This document shows, piece by piece, positions 53,015-60,596 of a stretch of DNA of 64,000 nt (its first letter is position 1; the number at the start of each line of letters is the position of its first letter). The translations under genes and the position numbers were made by a program. The notes beneath the pieces are model-generated. The model made no database searches and was not told the origin of the DNA. It worked only from the letters and a program-made list of their open reading frames with translations. Origin of the DNA: Poriferisodalis sp022821985 (GTDB lineage: Bacteria; Actinomycetota; Acidimicrobiia; Acidimicrobiales; Poriferisodalaceae); NCBI RefSeq assembly GCF_965219595.1, contig NZ_OZ244781.1, positions 1,302,001-1,366,000 of the forward strand, in the 5' to 3' direction.

Positions 53015-53881
53015 GTGCTGCACAACGTGCGCAACACGGCCAAGACCACCGTTCTCCTGGCTGGCCTCGCCGGCTTGATCCTGTGGATCGGCAGCTTCTG
53101 GGGCCAGGGCGGCCTCACGATCGCCGTCGTCTTGGGCTTGGCGCTGGTGGGCGGCAGCTACTGGTTCAGCGACAAGCTTGCGATCCGCTCGGCCCGGGCC
53201 CAAGAGGTTCAGCCACACCAGCTTCCCGACTACTGGCGGATCATGGGTGAGCTGACCACGCTGTCGGGCCTGCCGATGCCCCGGCTGTACGTGTCGCCCG
53301 ACCCGCAGCCCAATGCTTTCGCCACCGGCCGCAATCCCCGCAACGCTGCGGTCTGTGTGACCGAAGGGCTCATCCGCCACCTCAGCTGGTACGAGATTCG
53401 CGGCGTGCTGGCCCATGAGATGGCACACATTCGCAACCGTGACATCCTCATCGGCTCGGTGGCTGCAGCGGTGGCCACCATCATCACGTTCGCGGCCCGC
53501 ATGGCACAGTTCGCCTTGATCTTCGGCGGCGGCAGCCGTGACGGCGACCGGAACCCGCTCGGCGAGATCCTGCTCATCTTCCTGGCGCCGATCGCCGCGA
53601 TGCTGCTGCAGATGGCCATCAGCCGCAGCCGCGAGTACCAAGCAGACCGCACCGCGGCGCGCCTGATCGGCGACGGCGAACCGCTGGCACGGGCGCTCGA
53701 GAAGCTCGACTCGGCTTCCAAGACCGTGCCCAGCCTGGCCGATCCCAACCAGGCCCAGATGTATATCGCCAACCCGCTGGCCAGCCGCCGCATGGGTTTC
53801 AAGGGCCTGTTCACCACCCACCCGCCGATGGAGGAGCGCATCCGCCGCCTGCGGGACGGCTCCTGGCAAGAAGCGATCTAG
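53015..53881 (+). CDS. htpX: HtpX-type M48 membrane zinc metalloprotease
   Basis: A 288-residue inner-membrane protease for quality control of membrane proteins. It has N-terminal helices (about 10-28 and 35-50), the zinc motif HEMAH (His134-His138) in GVLAHEMAHIRNRD and the third ligand in SREYQADRTAARL. Two more helices lie between these. TTHPPMEERIRRL is the conserved C-terminal end. GTG at 53015 is used, but GTG at 53027 has a better-placed AGG and may be the true start. It converges with the Fic gene. Confidence 0.94.
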   Translation: MLHNVRNTAKTTVLLAGLAGLILWIGSFWGQGGLTIAVVLGLALVGGSYWFSDKLAIRSARAQEVQPHQLPDYWRIMGELTTLSGLPMPRLYVSPDPQPNAFATGRNPRNAAVCVTEGLIRHLSWYEIRGVLAHEMAHIRNRDILIGSVAAAVATIITFAARMAQFALIFGGGSRDGDRNPLGEILLIFLAPIAAMLLQMAISRSREYQADRTAARLIGDGEPLARALEKLDSASKTVPSLADPNQAQMYIANPLASRRMGFKGLFTTHPPMEERIRRLRDGSWQEAI

Positions 53882-53928
53882 CCGACCGATCAGCTCGGAC
53901 GCCGCTCCGACTCACTCCGTGACACGGC

Positions 53929-55251
53929 TCAGATGGCGCCTCTGGGCCGCCTCGCCGCCTCGCCGCCTCTGTCTGGAAGGGACGGGCCTGGTGTCCTGAC
54001 AGGCGCAGACAGCGTGAGGTTGGAAGCGGGCTGCTCACGGACTGACTCGGTGAACGCGTCCATCATGTCGCCGCACTCGAACACCCGGTTTCGGCGGCCT
54101 GCGCTGCGTTGCTCCAAGATGCCGATTTTGGAGAGCCGGGCGACGGCGCGCTGAGCTGTTCTCAGATCGACTGAGAGCAAGGCGGATGCGCTGTCGGCTG
54201 TGACGACCGGGTGCAGCGGGAGTGCGTCCAGCAGCTTGGCGGCGGCACTCGATGAACGGATGCCTGCTTGGCGAGCCTGGTCTGCCCAGCGTTGTGACAG
54301 GGCGTTGACGTGCTCGATGAGCCGCCCGCGCAGCGTGCAGGCGTGGGCAGTCGCTTGGGCAAGCAGTTCGATCCAGGGGCGATACCCCCGTGATCGCCCT
54401 GGATCATCGGCGGGACACACAACGCGAACTTCGTCGAGCGCATCGAAGTAGCGCTCTTTGTGCAGCATGAGCGCAGCGCTGACCGGCAACGCTCCGTCTC
54501 CCATCACCTCGTCTCGACGAAGCATGAACTGGATTAAGGCTCGGCCGGTGCGGCCGTTGCCGTCCGGGAATGGGTGGATCGTCTCGAATTGGGCATGCGC
54601 GATCGCGGCGCGCACAATCGTGAGATCGTCGTCTCGGTTGACGTACGCGACGAGATCATCGAGCAGTCCGTCGACGAACTCTGGCGGCGGACCGACGTGA
54701 CGGGCTTCAAGCGGGCTCCCGAGAGCGCCGCTGCCGATCCAGTTCTGGCGGTCTCGAATCCGGCCGGCTATGGGGTCGTGCTCGCCCATGAGCGTGGCGT
54801 GCATCTCGCACAGGCCGGCGACGCTGAGGTCAGTGCCGGCGGCCGCCATCTCCATGGCTCTTTGAGTCGCGGCAACATTGCGCAGGGCTTGCATCTCTGC
54901 GGTCGGCGGCATCTCGCTGAACAACTCGAGCTGTGCTTCCGCGCGGGCGACACGGCGAGCAGAGGGGCGTATCTCCTCGATCGTGCTGGATGCGATGCTC
55001 TCCGAACGATCCAGCAGCCACTCGGCGGCGAGCGGCCGGCTTCGTGTTGCGTCCGCAAGATCAGCGCAGCGCTCGGCGGCCATCGACACTTGCCGCCAAG
55101 TGTCGGTGCGCAGGTCGGGTTCCCAGCCGTTGATCGGATGAGGGACAAAGGCGTCGAAGCACTCGCGTGCAGGGTCCGATGACTGTGCTGCCCGCGAAAC
55201 CTGAAGCCTGCCGTCCCAGAATCTCCGCTCGTGGCGCCCCACAGCCACCAC
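53929..55251 (-). CDS. Fic-family protein with C-terminal winged helix
   Basis: A 440-residue protein of the Fic (fido) family, which transfers AMP from ATP to target proteins. The active motif is complete: HPFPDGNGRTGR with catalytic His226. Near residue 85 the sequence SIASSTIEEIRPS aligns with the class II inhibitory helix [ST]xxxE[GN]; Ser88 and Glu92 are present, but Glu93 replaces Gly/Asn. After the Fic fold comes a helical region and a winged helix-turn-helix (about 345-410, TADSASALLSVDLRTAQRAV), so it may bind its own promoter. The last 30 residues are low complexity. GTG start; a perfect inverted repeat lies just upstream. Confidence 0.93.
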   Translation of the reverse strand: MVAVGRHERRFWDGRLQVSRAAQSSDPARECFDAFVPHPINGWEPDLRTDTWRQVSMAAERCADLADATRSRPLAAEWLLDRSESIASSTIEEIRPSARRVARAEAQLELFSEMPPTAEMQALRNVAATQRAMEMAAAGTDLSVAGLCEMHATLMGEHDPIAGRIRDRQNWIGSGALGSPLEARHVGPPPEFVDGLLDDLVAYVNRDDDLTIVRAAIAHAQFETIHPFPDGNGRTGRALIQFMLRRDEVMGDGALPVSAALMLHKERYFDALDEVRVVCPADDPGRSRGYRPWIELLAQATAHACTLRGRLIEHVNALSQRWADQARQAGIRSSSAAAKLLDALPLHPVVTADSASALLSVDLRTAQRAVARLSKIGILEQRSAGRRNRVFECGDMMDAFTESVREQPASNLTLSAPVRTPGPSLPDRGGEAARRPRGAI

Positions 55252-55256
55252 CCCAA

Positions 55257-55290
55257 GAGTTGTCGCTCACATGCAGCTTAACGACAACTC
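55257..55290. promoter_or_regulatory. 9-bp perfect inverted repeat upstream of fic
   Basis: GAGTTGTCG (55257-55265) and CGACAACTC (55282-55290) are perfect complements with a 16-bp spacer, 6 to 39 bp upstream of the fic GTG. TTAAGC within the spacer on the coding strand could be part of a -10. A third half-site-like TTTTGTCG occurs at 55309. The spacing fits a dimeric winged-helix regulator, possibly the Fic protein itself. Confidence 0.5.
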
Positions 55291-55411
55291 AACAAGTGCC
55301 GACGCCCGTTTTGTCGTTCAGAGGTGAATGGGCGACAGTCCGGCAAACGACCCGCTGAGCTCGCCCGCGCTGTGAGCAGCGAACGTCGAGAGCAGCTGCT
55401 GCGAGGGATGC

Positions 55412-55657
55412 TCATGGTTGAGCGTCAGACGGATCGGGTGGCCCACTCACGGCTAGCCGCAACCCGAGCGTTTTGAGCACGCTGAGCGCTGGACGCACGG
55501 TGATCGACGCGTCGCCTTGCTCGAGCCGGTTCACGAGCTGACGCGACACTTGTGACATGTCGGCGAGACGTTGCTGGGTCATCAATGCATGCCGCCGCGC
55601 AGAGCGTACGGCCGCTCCGACATCGGCGGCAGTGAGTGGACGCTCGCCTGCTGTCAT
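55412..55657 (-). CDS. HipB-like XRE-family regulator downstream of hipA
   Basis: An 81-residue helix-turn-helix protein. Its HTH reads LMTQQRLADMSQVSRQLVNR and continues LEQGDASITVRPALSVLKTL, the HipB pattern, ending in a short tail. ATG at 55657 overlaps the hipA stop (ATGA). It is unusual for the HTH gene to follow hipA when another HTH gene precedes it. It could be the true antitoxin, a second one, or an independent regulator. The frame open upstream of 55657 lies over hipA and is not used. Confidence 0.85.
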   Translation of the reverse strand: MTAGERPLTAADVGAAVRSARRHALMTQQRLADMSQVSRQLVNRLEQGDASITVRPALSVLKTLGLRLAVSGPPDPSDAQP

Positions 55658-57093
55658 GACTTCCGCCCGGGGAGCTTCGAGCGGTGCCGTCCGTGATGCC
55701 CGCGATACAGCAGGCACGGATCGCCGGTGCTTCCGACGACGACACCACAGACGCCGCTCCCGCCAGCAGACGAAGGCCGTGTCTCTGGCTCCGTGACAGG
55801 GGCAACGGCTGGGCCAGAGCGCCGACTCTCGCTGAACACGCGACGTGCTCGTGCTGCGACTTGTTCGCTGATGTCGCGCGCCGTGAGTTGCGCCCAAGAC
55901 GGGCAGGCATCCGCAGCGGCTTCGAGAGCGTCGGGAAGCCGTTTCGCTATGGATTCGAGTTCGTCATAGACGACCCCGGTCCGTAGGCGTTCCGCGGCGA
56001 CGGACCATGCGGCGAGGCTGTCGGGGGAGCCGTCAGCGAACCGCATAGCCGGGCGTGGTGGCGTGCCTGGTGCGAGATAGGGCAGAGCGCTGCTCAGGTC
56101 ATACAGCGGAGCGAGGCGCGCTACGCCTTCGTGGAGCAGCACGCTGTAGTTCTTGGAGTGCCCGTCGGTATTGCCGATCAGCCAGTTCGCGTAAATGCCG
56201 AGAAAGAACTCGTGTGCGTCGTCCTTGTCGCTTGCCTGGCGGAGGAACCGGAGTATCGCCTCAGGCGTCGGTCCGCCGTCTCGCTGATATTTGAACTCGG
56301 AGGCGAAACCGAGAGCTTGGCACAAATCTTCGCTGTGCAGCCTGCCCACCTCGTCGCCGACGGCGCCGACAGAAGAGCGGTCGTAGCGGTCGACAACGAT
56401 GCACGGCTCCCCGTCGAACATTTCAAGCGTGGTAGACGCCGTGGCGACACCGACCGCGCTCACAGCGGTCTGGCACACATGCTCGTTTACGGCAATGGAC
56501 TCACGACAGCCGGGATTGCGATGGCCGCTCTGCGGTTTCAGGATGTGCGTCGTGGCAAGCGACCCGGTCGGCAGATGCCAGCCTGCACCGTCTCGGCGGA
56601 GCGCCATTTTGGCTTGCGCGCCGCCGAGCGACAGCCTGAGTTCCCCGAGCCCAGGGGCGCCGAGCGGGTCTGCGTCATCGCCGGAGTCGGGTATGACGGT
56701 TCGCAGCAAATGGGCGACCTCGTCCTCGGTCAGATGGACCAGTGTGCCTTGCTGAGCGTCTGGCAATGCCGGCTGCGGGTGGAACTGGACCGCTCCGGCG
56801 CATTCCAAGCCTGCCCGCGTGCACAGCAGGTCAAACGGTGCCGCTGATGCTGCTTGGAGGTCTTGCGCCCATCGAGATCTGGTGCGCGGGTTGTCTGGCA
56901 GCAGCCCATCTATCCAGTCTGTGATGTCCAGGTTCCCTCGTGCGTTGCCATGGAACGACTGTGACAAGTCCTCTGGGGCAAATCCGCTGCTGTGGTCCCA
57001 TGCGAGATGCACGGCACCGCGCCGCAGCCGCACGGCTACGCCGACCAGTGTGCCGTGGAGAAACACATGCAGGTGTGACGCAGAGGCAGGCAC
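55654..57093 (-). CDS. hipA: HipA-family serine/threonine kinase toxin
   Basis: A 479-residue kinase of the HipA fold; in E. coli HipA phosphorylates glutamyl-tRNA synthetase and causes dormancy. The N-subdomain is present (GLLPDNPRTRSRWA, 63-76). The Gly-rich loop is LSLGGAQAKMAL (154-165) with the regulatory Ser, Lys186 lies in HILKPQ, the catalytic loop is NTDGHSKN (308-315) and the metal Asp is in LYDLSS (332). All key residues are intact. A C-terminal tail of about 55 residues rich in Ser, Gly and Arg exceeds the usual length. It begins 7 bp after one HTH gene and overlaps another. Confidence 0.95.
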   Translation of the reverse strand: MPASASHLHVFLHGTLVGVAVRLRRGAVHLAWDHSSGFAPEDLSQSFHGNARGNLDITDWIDGLLPDNPRTRSRWAQDLQAASAAPFDLLCTRAGLECAGAVQFHPQPALPDAQQGTLVHLTEDEVAHLLRTVIPDSGDDADPLGAPGLGELRLSLGGAQAKMALRRDGAGWHLPTGSLATTHILKPQSGHRNPGCRESIAVNEHVCQTAVSAVGVATASTTLEMFDGEPCIVVDRYDRSSVGAVGDEVGRLHSEDLCQALGFASEFKYQRDGGPTPEAILRFLRQASDKDDAHEFFLGIYANWLIGNTDGHSKNYSVLLHEGVARLAPLYDLSSALPYLAPGTPPRPAMRFADGSPDSLAAWSVAAERLRTGVVYDELESIAKRLPDALEAAADACPSWAQLTARDISEQVAARARRVFSESRRSGPAVAPVTEPETRPSSAGGSGVCGVVVGSTGDPCLLYRGHHGRHRSKLPGRKS

Positions 57094-57100
57094 GGCAAGT

Positions 57101-57358
57101 TCAGATGTCGTCTGATGCGGACACCGGTTGGCTGTCGTCTTCGTTCAGTGACACTTCGACGTCAAGCGCGTGAAGTGCGCTGAGGAGATCACCGAGCGTG
57201 GTCTGGTGGAGACCGGTTTCGAGGCGTGAGATGGTCGCCTGAGAGCGGCCGATGTCAGCCGCGAGCTGCGCTTGTGTGCGGTGCTGTCGGCGGCGGAACT
57301 GCTGGACGATGCGCCCGGCTTGCATGGGGGTGCGGATCGGCAACGCTGCGGATGTCAT
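57101..57358 (-). CDS. hipB: HipB-like XRE-family antitoxin upstream of hipA
   Basis: An 85-residue DNA-binding protein with the HTH QFRRRQHRTQAQLAADIGRS followed by QATISRLETG, and DLLSALHALDVEVSLNEDD after it, the classical HipB layout. ATG at 57358 is used; the longer open frame to 57652 extends into unrelated sequence. It precedes hipA by 7 bp and is the expected autorepressing antitoxin. A perfect palindrome lies 27-41 bp upstream. TATATT on the coding strand just before the start may be the -10. Confidence 0.9.
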   Translation of the reverse strand: MTSAALPIRTPMQAGRIVQQFRRRQHRTQAQLAADIGRSQATISRLETGLHQTTLGDLLSALHALDVEVSLNEDDSQPVSASDDI

Positions 57359-57384
57359 ACAAGCGAATATACCAGAAATATGCA

Positions 57385-57399
57385 CTTGTGCGACACAAG
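57385..57399. promoter_or_regulatory. Palindrome CTTGTG-CGA-CACAAG, candidate hip operator
   Basis: The 15-bp perfect palindrome lies 27-41 bp upstream of the first hipB start, beside an AT-rich stretch with TATATT. ACAAGCGAA also occurs at 57359-57367 and 57395-57403. This fits an operator for the HipB protein encoded next to it. Confidence 0.5.
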
Positions 57400-57573
57400 C
57401 GAAGGCTCGCTCCGCAGCCGCGCCAAATCTAGCCCTCAGCACACAGCCAGGGATTACTACACCAGATGCTTGGGCGGGTCCAGCGACGGCAGCGTGGAAG
57501 CCGTGATGGAAGGCAGGCCCCATCGGCGTCCCGGCGCAGAGGAAGACTCTGGTCTGCGCCAGCTGGCGCTCGG

Positions 57574-57863
57574 CTATCGGGAACGATGCCCGCCTGCATG
57601 CCCCTTGGGCAGCACGCAGCGTGCTTGCACCCGCGGCATCAAGGCGTTGCATCGAGGGCGCGCCGATGTTGATCTCGCTGGCGCGGACACGGTGCCTGCT
57701 GCCGCACTGGAGATTTCGTAGCGCGACTGCTGTTCGATGATGATGCTCATGTCTTCGGCGTTGATGATGTCGCCGATGGTGATTGTCCCGTCGTCTCCGG
57801 AGGTGATGCAGCCGAAGTTGCGCAGATGCGTCTCAGCGCGGGCCAGTGTCTTGGGATCCCCGG
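57574..57863 (-). pseudogene. 3' part of a decayed ATP-binding protein gene, cut off by an IS3-family element
   Basis: Reading leftward from the element, the frame gives GDPKTLARAETHLRNFGCIT and then DDGTITIGDIINAED before drifting to a TAG at 57574-57576. If the IS and one copy of CCGG are removed, this joins in frame to the upstream part: IAHLVAG then DPKTLARAETHLRNFG. The last 50 or so codons look unconstrained. It is the C-terminus of the AAA-type ATPase whose 5' part lies at 59096-59549. Confidence 0.75.
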
Positions 57864-57894
57864 TGGGCTTCCCCCCAAATTTAGGAGGGTTTGG

Positions 57895-58785
57895 TCAGTG
57901 GTTGTTGGCTTGTTCGTAGTCGGTCGGGCTGGTCATGTCGAGGGTGCTGTGGAGCCGTCGTGTGTTGTACCAGTCGGTGATCCATCTGGCGATGTCTCGG
58001 CGGGCTTGGCGTCGGGTGGCCCAGTGTCGCTTGTGGATGAGTTCGTGGGTGAGGGTGGAGAAGAACGATTCGGCGGCTGCGTTGTCCAGGGCGCAGCCGA
58101 CCCGCCCCGTGGAGCGGGTGATGCCGAGCCTGTCGCAGGCCCGGGCGAAGTCGCCGGCGGTGTACTGGGTGCCTTTGTCGGTGTGGAAGATCACCCCGGT
58201 CACGTCGCCGCCTCGGGTGGCGACGGCCATGTCGACGGCGGCCTGGGCGAGCTGGGCTGTGGGATAGGAGTTCGAGGTCGCGAACCCCACGATGCGCCTC
58301 GAGTACAGGTCCATGACCGTGGCGAGGTGCACTTTGCCCTCGCCGGTGGGGATCTCTTTGAAGTCCCCGACCCAGCGCCGGTCGGCCGCGTCGGCGGTGA
58401 AGTCGCGTCCGATCAGGTCCTCGGGGGCGGCGTCGCGGTCGTCTGTGCGGGAGCGGCGGCGCTTGGTGGGGCGTGCGACCAGGCCCTGGCGGGCCATGGA
58501 GGCCTCCACGGACTTCTTCGACACAGCCCGGCCCGCTCGTCGCAGCTGCACCCGGATCCTGGGGGACCCGTAGGTCCCTTCTGAGTCCTCGAAGCAGGCC
58601 AGCACCGCAGCGTCGAGCTCCGCCCGGCGGGCCTCGATGCCCGACGGGGACCCGTGCCGCCACCGGTAGAACCACGACTCGCTGACGTCCAGCGCCCGGC
58701 ACGCGACCGCGTGAGGGATGCCGTGATCGGTCCTCTGGGAAGCCACAAACCGCGCCAGGGTCACTTTGTCGCCTCGTTCACCCAC
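57895..58785 (-). CDS. IS3-family transposase OrfB (integrase catalytic domain)
   Basis: A 296-residue DDE-type integrase core. The catalytic acids are Asp in RRWVGDFKEIPTGEGK, Asp in VIFHTDKGTQYTAGDF and Glu in NAAAESFFSTLTHELI. The N-terminal helical part ACRALDVSESWFYRW and YGSPRIRVQLRR is typical. It overlaps orfA by 25 nt in the -1 frame; ACAAAG just before the orfA TGA is a plausible slippage point for making the OrfAB fusion. The reading frame is intact. Confidence 0.95.
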   Translation of the reverse strand: MGERGDKVTLARFVASQRTDHGIPHAVACRALDVSESWFYRWRHGSPSGIEARRAELDAAVLACFEDSEGTYGSPRIRVQLRRAGRAVSKKSVEASMARQGLVARPTKRRRSRTDDRDAAPEDLIGRDFTADAADRRWVGDFKEIPTGEGKVHLATVMDLYSRRIVGFATSNSYPTAQLAQAAVDMAVATRGGDVTGVIFHTDKGTQYTAGDFARACDRLGITRSTGRVGCALDNAAAESFFSTLTHELIHKRHWATRRQARRDIARWITDWYNTRRLHSTLDMTSPTDYEQANNH

Positions 58786-59069
58786 AGGACCACGGATCGT
58801 TTGAGCACGTCGCGCTCCATCTCCAGCTCAGCGCAACGGCGCCGAAGCCGAACCAACTCGGCCCGCTCGTCCGCGTCCAGCGCCCCCTCGCCGGCACCGC
58901 GCTCGGCCTTCACCCAGTTGCCCAGCGTGCCCGCGTGAATCCCAAGATCGCGGGCGACCACAGCGATCGGCTTGCCCGTCTCTGTCACGATCCTCACCGC
59001 ACCAGCGCGGAACTCCGGATCGAACCTTCTTCGTGTCTCTGGCACAGCTCCCCTTTCCTCAAAGAGCAT
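58761..59069 (-). CDS. IS3-family transposase OrfA
   Basis: A 102-residue DNA-binding protein with the HTH RRRFDPEFRAGAVRIVTETG and DLGIHAGTLGNWVKAE, followed by a leucine-zipper-like stretch (ELVRLRRRCAELEMERDVLK) used for multimerisation. ATG at 59069 is chosen because the alternative at 59102 lies outside the IS end. It ends in WVNEATK and then TGA, next to the slippery ACAAAG. Confidence 0.93.
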   Translation of the reverse strand: MLFEERGAVPETRRRFDPEFRAGAVRIVTETGKPIAVVARDLGIHAGTLGNWVKAERGAGEGALDADERAELVRLRRRCAELEMERDVLKRSVVLWVNEATK

Positions 59070-59095
59070 GCCTCCCAGATTCCGGGGGAAGCCCA

Positions 59096-59549
59096 CCGGC
59101 AACGAGGTGAGCGATCTGGCTTGGATGAGCTTTGCTGCCGAGTTCCGAGAGCGCCCGCATGTAGCGCTGTTCCGTCTCGTTGAGTCCGTGCCAAGTCGGC
59201 AGCGCCACGCGCTCGTGGATGGTCCGCTTGGCCTCCCTGGCAGCGACAGAAGCCGCGCTCGCGTCGATGGGCTTCATCGGTGCGTCGGCGATGCGCCACG
59301 CATAGTCGCCGACCAGTTGCATCTGGAACGGCAATGAACCAGCAGCCTCCGTCAGGATCCCCAGCCGCGGGCACCGAGCAGCAGCGTCGTGAAGCGGCTG
59401 TCGGCGGGGCCGGCGCTGAGTCCCTTTCGGAGGTCGTCGACCAGTGCATCGCGGCCGACGAGCATGTGCGGCGCCTGCCCGAAGTCGGGAGTGAACAGGT
59501 TCGGCGGCGGCACGTTGGGGGGGGGGTCGATCAAGGCTGCCAAACACAT
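59096..59549 (-). pseudogene. 5' part of a decayed AAA-type ATP-binding protein gene
   Basis: From ATG 59549 the frame reads NLFTPDFGQAPHMLVGRDAL and FTTLLLGARGWGS, then stops. In related ATPases GARG continues SGKT (Walker A). Here the frame shifts and resumes with ILTEAAGSLPFQMQLVGDYA, LPTWHGLNETEQRYMRALSE and HPSQIAHLVAG, the family C-terminal region. So the ATPase centre, about 200 or more residues including the Walker lysine, is deleted, and an IS3 element then split the 3' end. A run of ten C on the coding strand (59517-59526) lies near the start. The protein cannot function. Confidence 0.8.
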
Positions 59550-59572
59550 AAGCTAGCGCATAATGTTCCGCA

Positions 59573-59923
59573 CTAGAGATAGCTTGGCCAAGGCCCGTGA
59601 GGCGGTCTTACGAATGATTGCGGTCGGCGCGACCGCGCGAGCGCCCAGAAACTCTCGATCCCGCCGCGGCCAGTGATGCGACGCTCACGATCCACAGTGT
59701 GCATGTTCTTCGCCTTCCCGCCCACGAACGTCTCATCCACTTCGACAGGTCCGGCCATGTCGCCGCCCATGCCCGACCACGCTTCGCGCAGCCGCTGAGC
59801 GAGGAAGCAGGCCGACTTCTGAGTGATGTTCAGGTCGCGGTGCAGCTTCATGCTCGACACGCCCTTCAGCGATGTCGCCCACAGGTAGATCGCGATGGCC
59901 CATGCGGCGCCGCTGCTTCGCCG
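59573..59923 (-). pseudogene. IS1595-family transposase remnant with internal deletion
   Basis: The frame gives AIYLWATSLKGVSSMKLHRD, ITQKSACFLAQRLREAW, GPVEVDETFVGGKAKNMHTV and then GIESFWALARSRR. The first three blocks are the central DDE region of IS1595-type transposases, and GIESFW is a block that normally lies far downstream, so about the middle of the catalytic domain is missing. The N-terminal third is absent as well. Part of the open frame beyond 59923 belongs to the neighbouring coiled-coil gene on the same strand. No inverted repeats were found. Confidence 0.8.
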
Positions 59924-59924
59924 G

Positions 59925-60596
59925 TTACGGCATGTGCTGCTGACCCGCCGCCTCATCGGCGGCAGTTGCGGCATCCAGAGACTCGATGCCGAGGCGGGTC
60001 TCGATGCGGGCGAGCCGGTCGCTGTGGCCGAGCAGGATCCCATGGATCTCGGCAAATCGCTGGTTGACCTCGACGAACCGCTGGTCCACCTCCGAAAAGC
60101 GCTGGTTCATGTCGCTGCGCAGTGCGCCGATCTCGCTGCGGAGGCCGTCGATCTGTCCCGTGGTTTCGGCACGCAGGCTGTTGATCTGTCCCGTGGTGTC
60201 AGCACGCAGTGCGCCGATCTCGCCCGTCATGTCGCTGCGGAGGCTGTCGATTCTGCTGTTCGTGCTGGCGATGTCGGCGCGCAGGCCGTTGAGGCTGAAG
60301 AACAGCAGGCCGAACATGCCTGCAACGAGTGCGCCAACGACGGCCGTGGGGATCGGGATCGTGAGCGCGATCGACCGCCGCGTGTTCGCTGCAGAGGTCG
60401 CGGTGCCGGCTGCCGGAGCGGCCGTTGCGGGCACGCTGGGCGAGTCCGCGGGCGGCGAGCTTGCTGGCGTTGCGGCCTGCGTGGCTGGGGCCTCCGCTGG
60501 TGGTGACCCAGTCGGGGCGTCGCTCTCGGACCCTTCGGGCACGGTGGAAATGGTACTCACGGCGGCTTCGGTGCGGGAACGCTCGGCTTCGGACAC
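59925..60596 (-). CDS. Membrane-anchored coiled-coil protein with 11-residue repeats
   Basis: I do not recognise a function for this 223-residue protein. Residues 1-72 are Ala/Pro/Ser/Thr-rich and disordered. A single membrane helix follows (about 80-102, IPTAVVGALVAGMFGLLFFS). The rest is a coiled coil built from repeats: LRSDMTGEIGA, LRADTTGQINS, LRAETTGQIDG, LRSEIGA, LRSDMNQRFSE, then 7-residue units VDQRFVE and VNQRFAE. The change from 11- to 7-residue periods suggests a switch in coil handedness. The C-terminus is RLARIETRLGIESLDAATAA. Such single-helix coiled-coil proteins often act as scaffolds or sensors. An IS1595 remnant abuts its 3' end. Confidence 0.8.
   Translation of the reverse strand: MSEAERSRTEAAVSTISTVPEGSESDAPTGSPPAEAPATQAATPASSPPADSPSVPATAAPAAGTATSAANTRRSIALTIPIPTAVVGALVAGMFGLLFFSLNGLRADIASTNSRIDSLRSDMTGEIGALRADTTGQINSLRAETTGQIDGLRSEIGALRSDMNQRFSEVDQRFVEVNQRFAEIHGILLGHSDRLARIETRLGIESLDAATAADEAAGQQHMP

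Larger units (their letters stand above)
57864..59095 (-). mobile_element. Intact IS3-family insertion sequence, 1232 bp
   Basis: The ends are imperfect inverted repeats with the family TG...CA termini: TGGGCTTCCCCC on the left (57864) and its complement ending at 59095, followed by further matching bases (about 21 of 26). The element is flanked by CCGG on both sides (57860-57863 and 59096-59099), a 4-bp target duplication; deleting the IS plus one CCGG restores the reading frame of the split host gene. It carries orfA and orfB in the standard -1 frame relationship. Confidence 0.93.
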
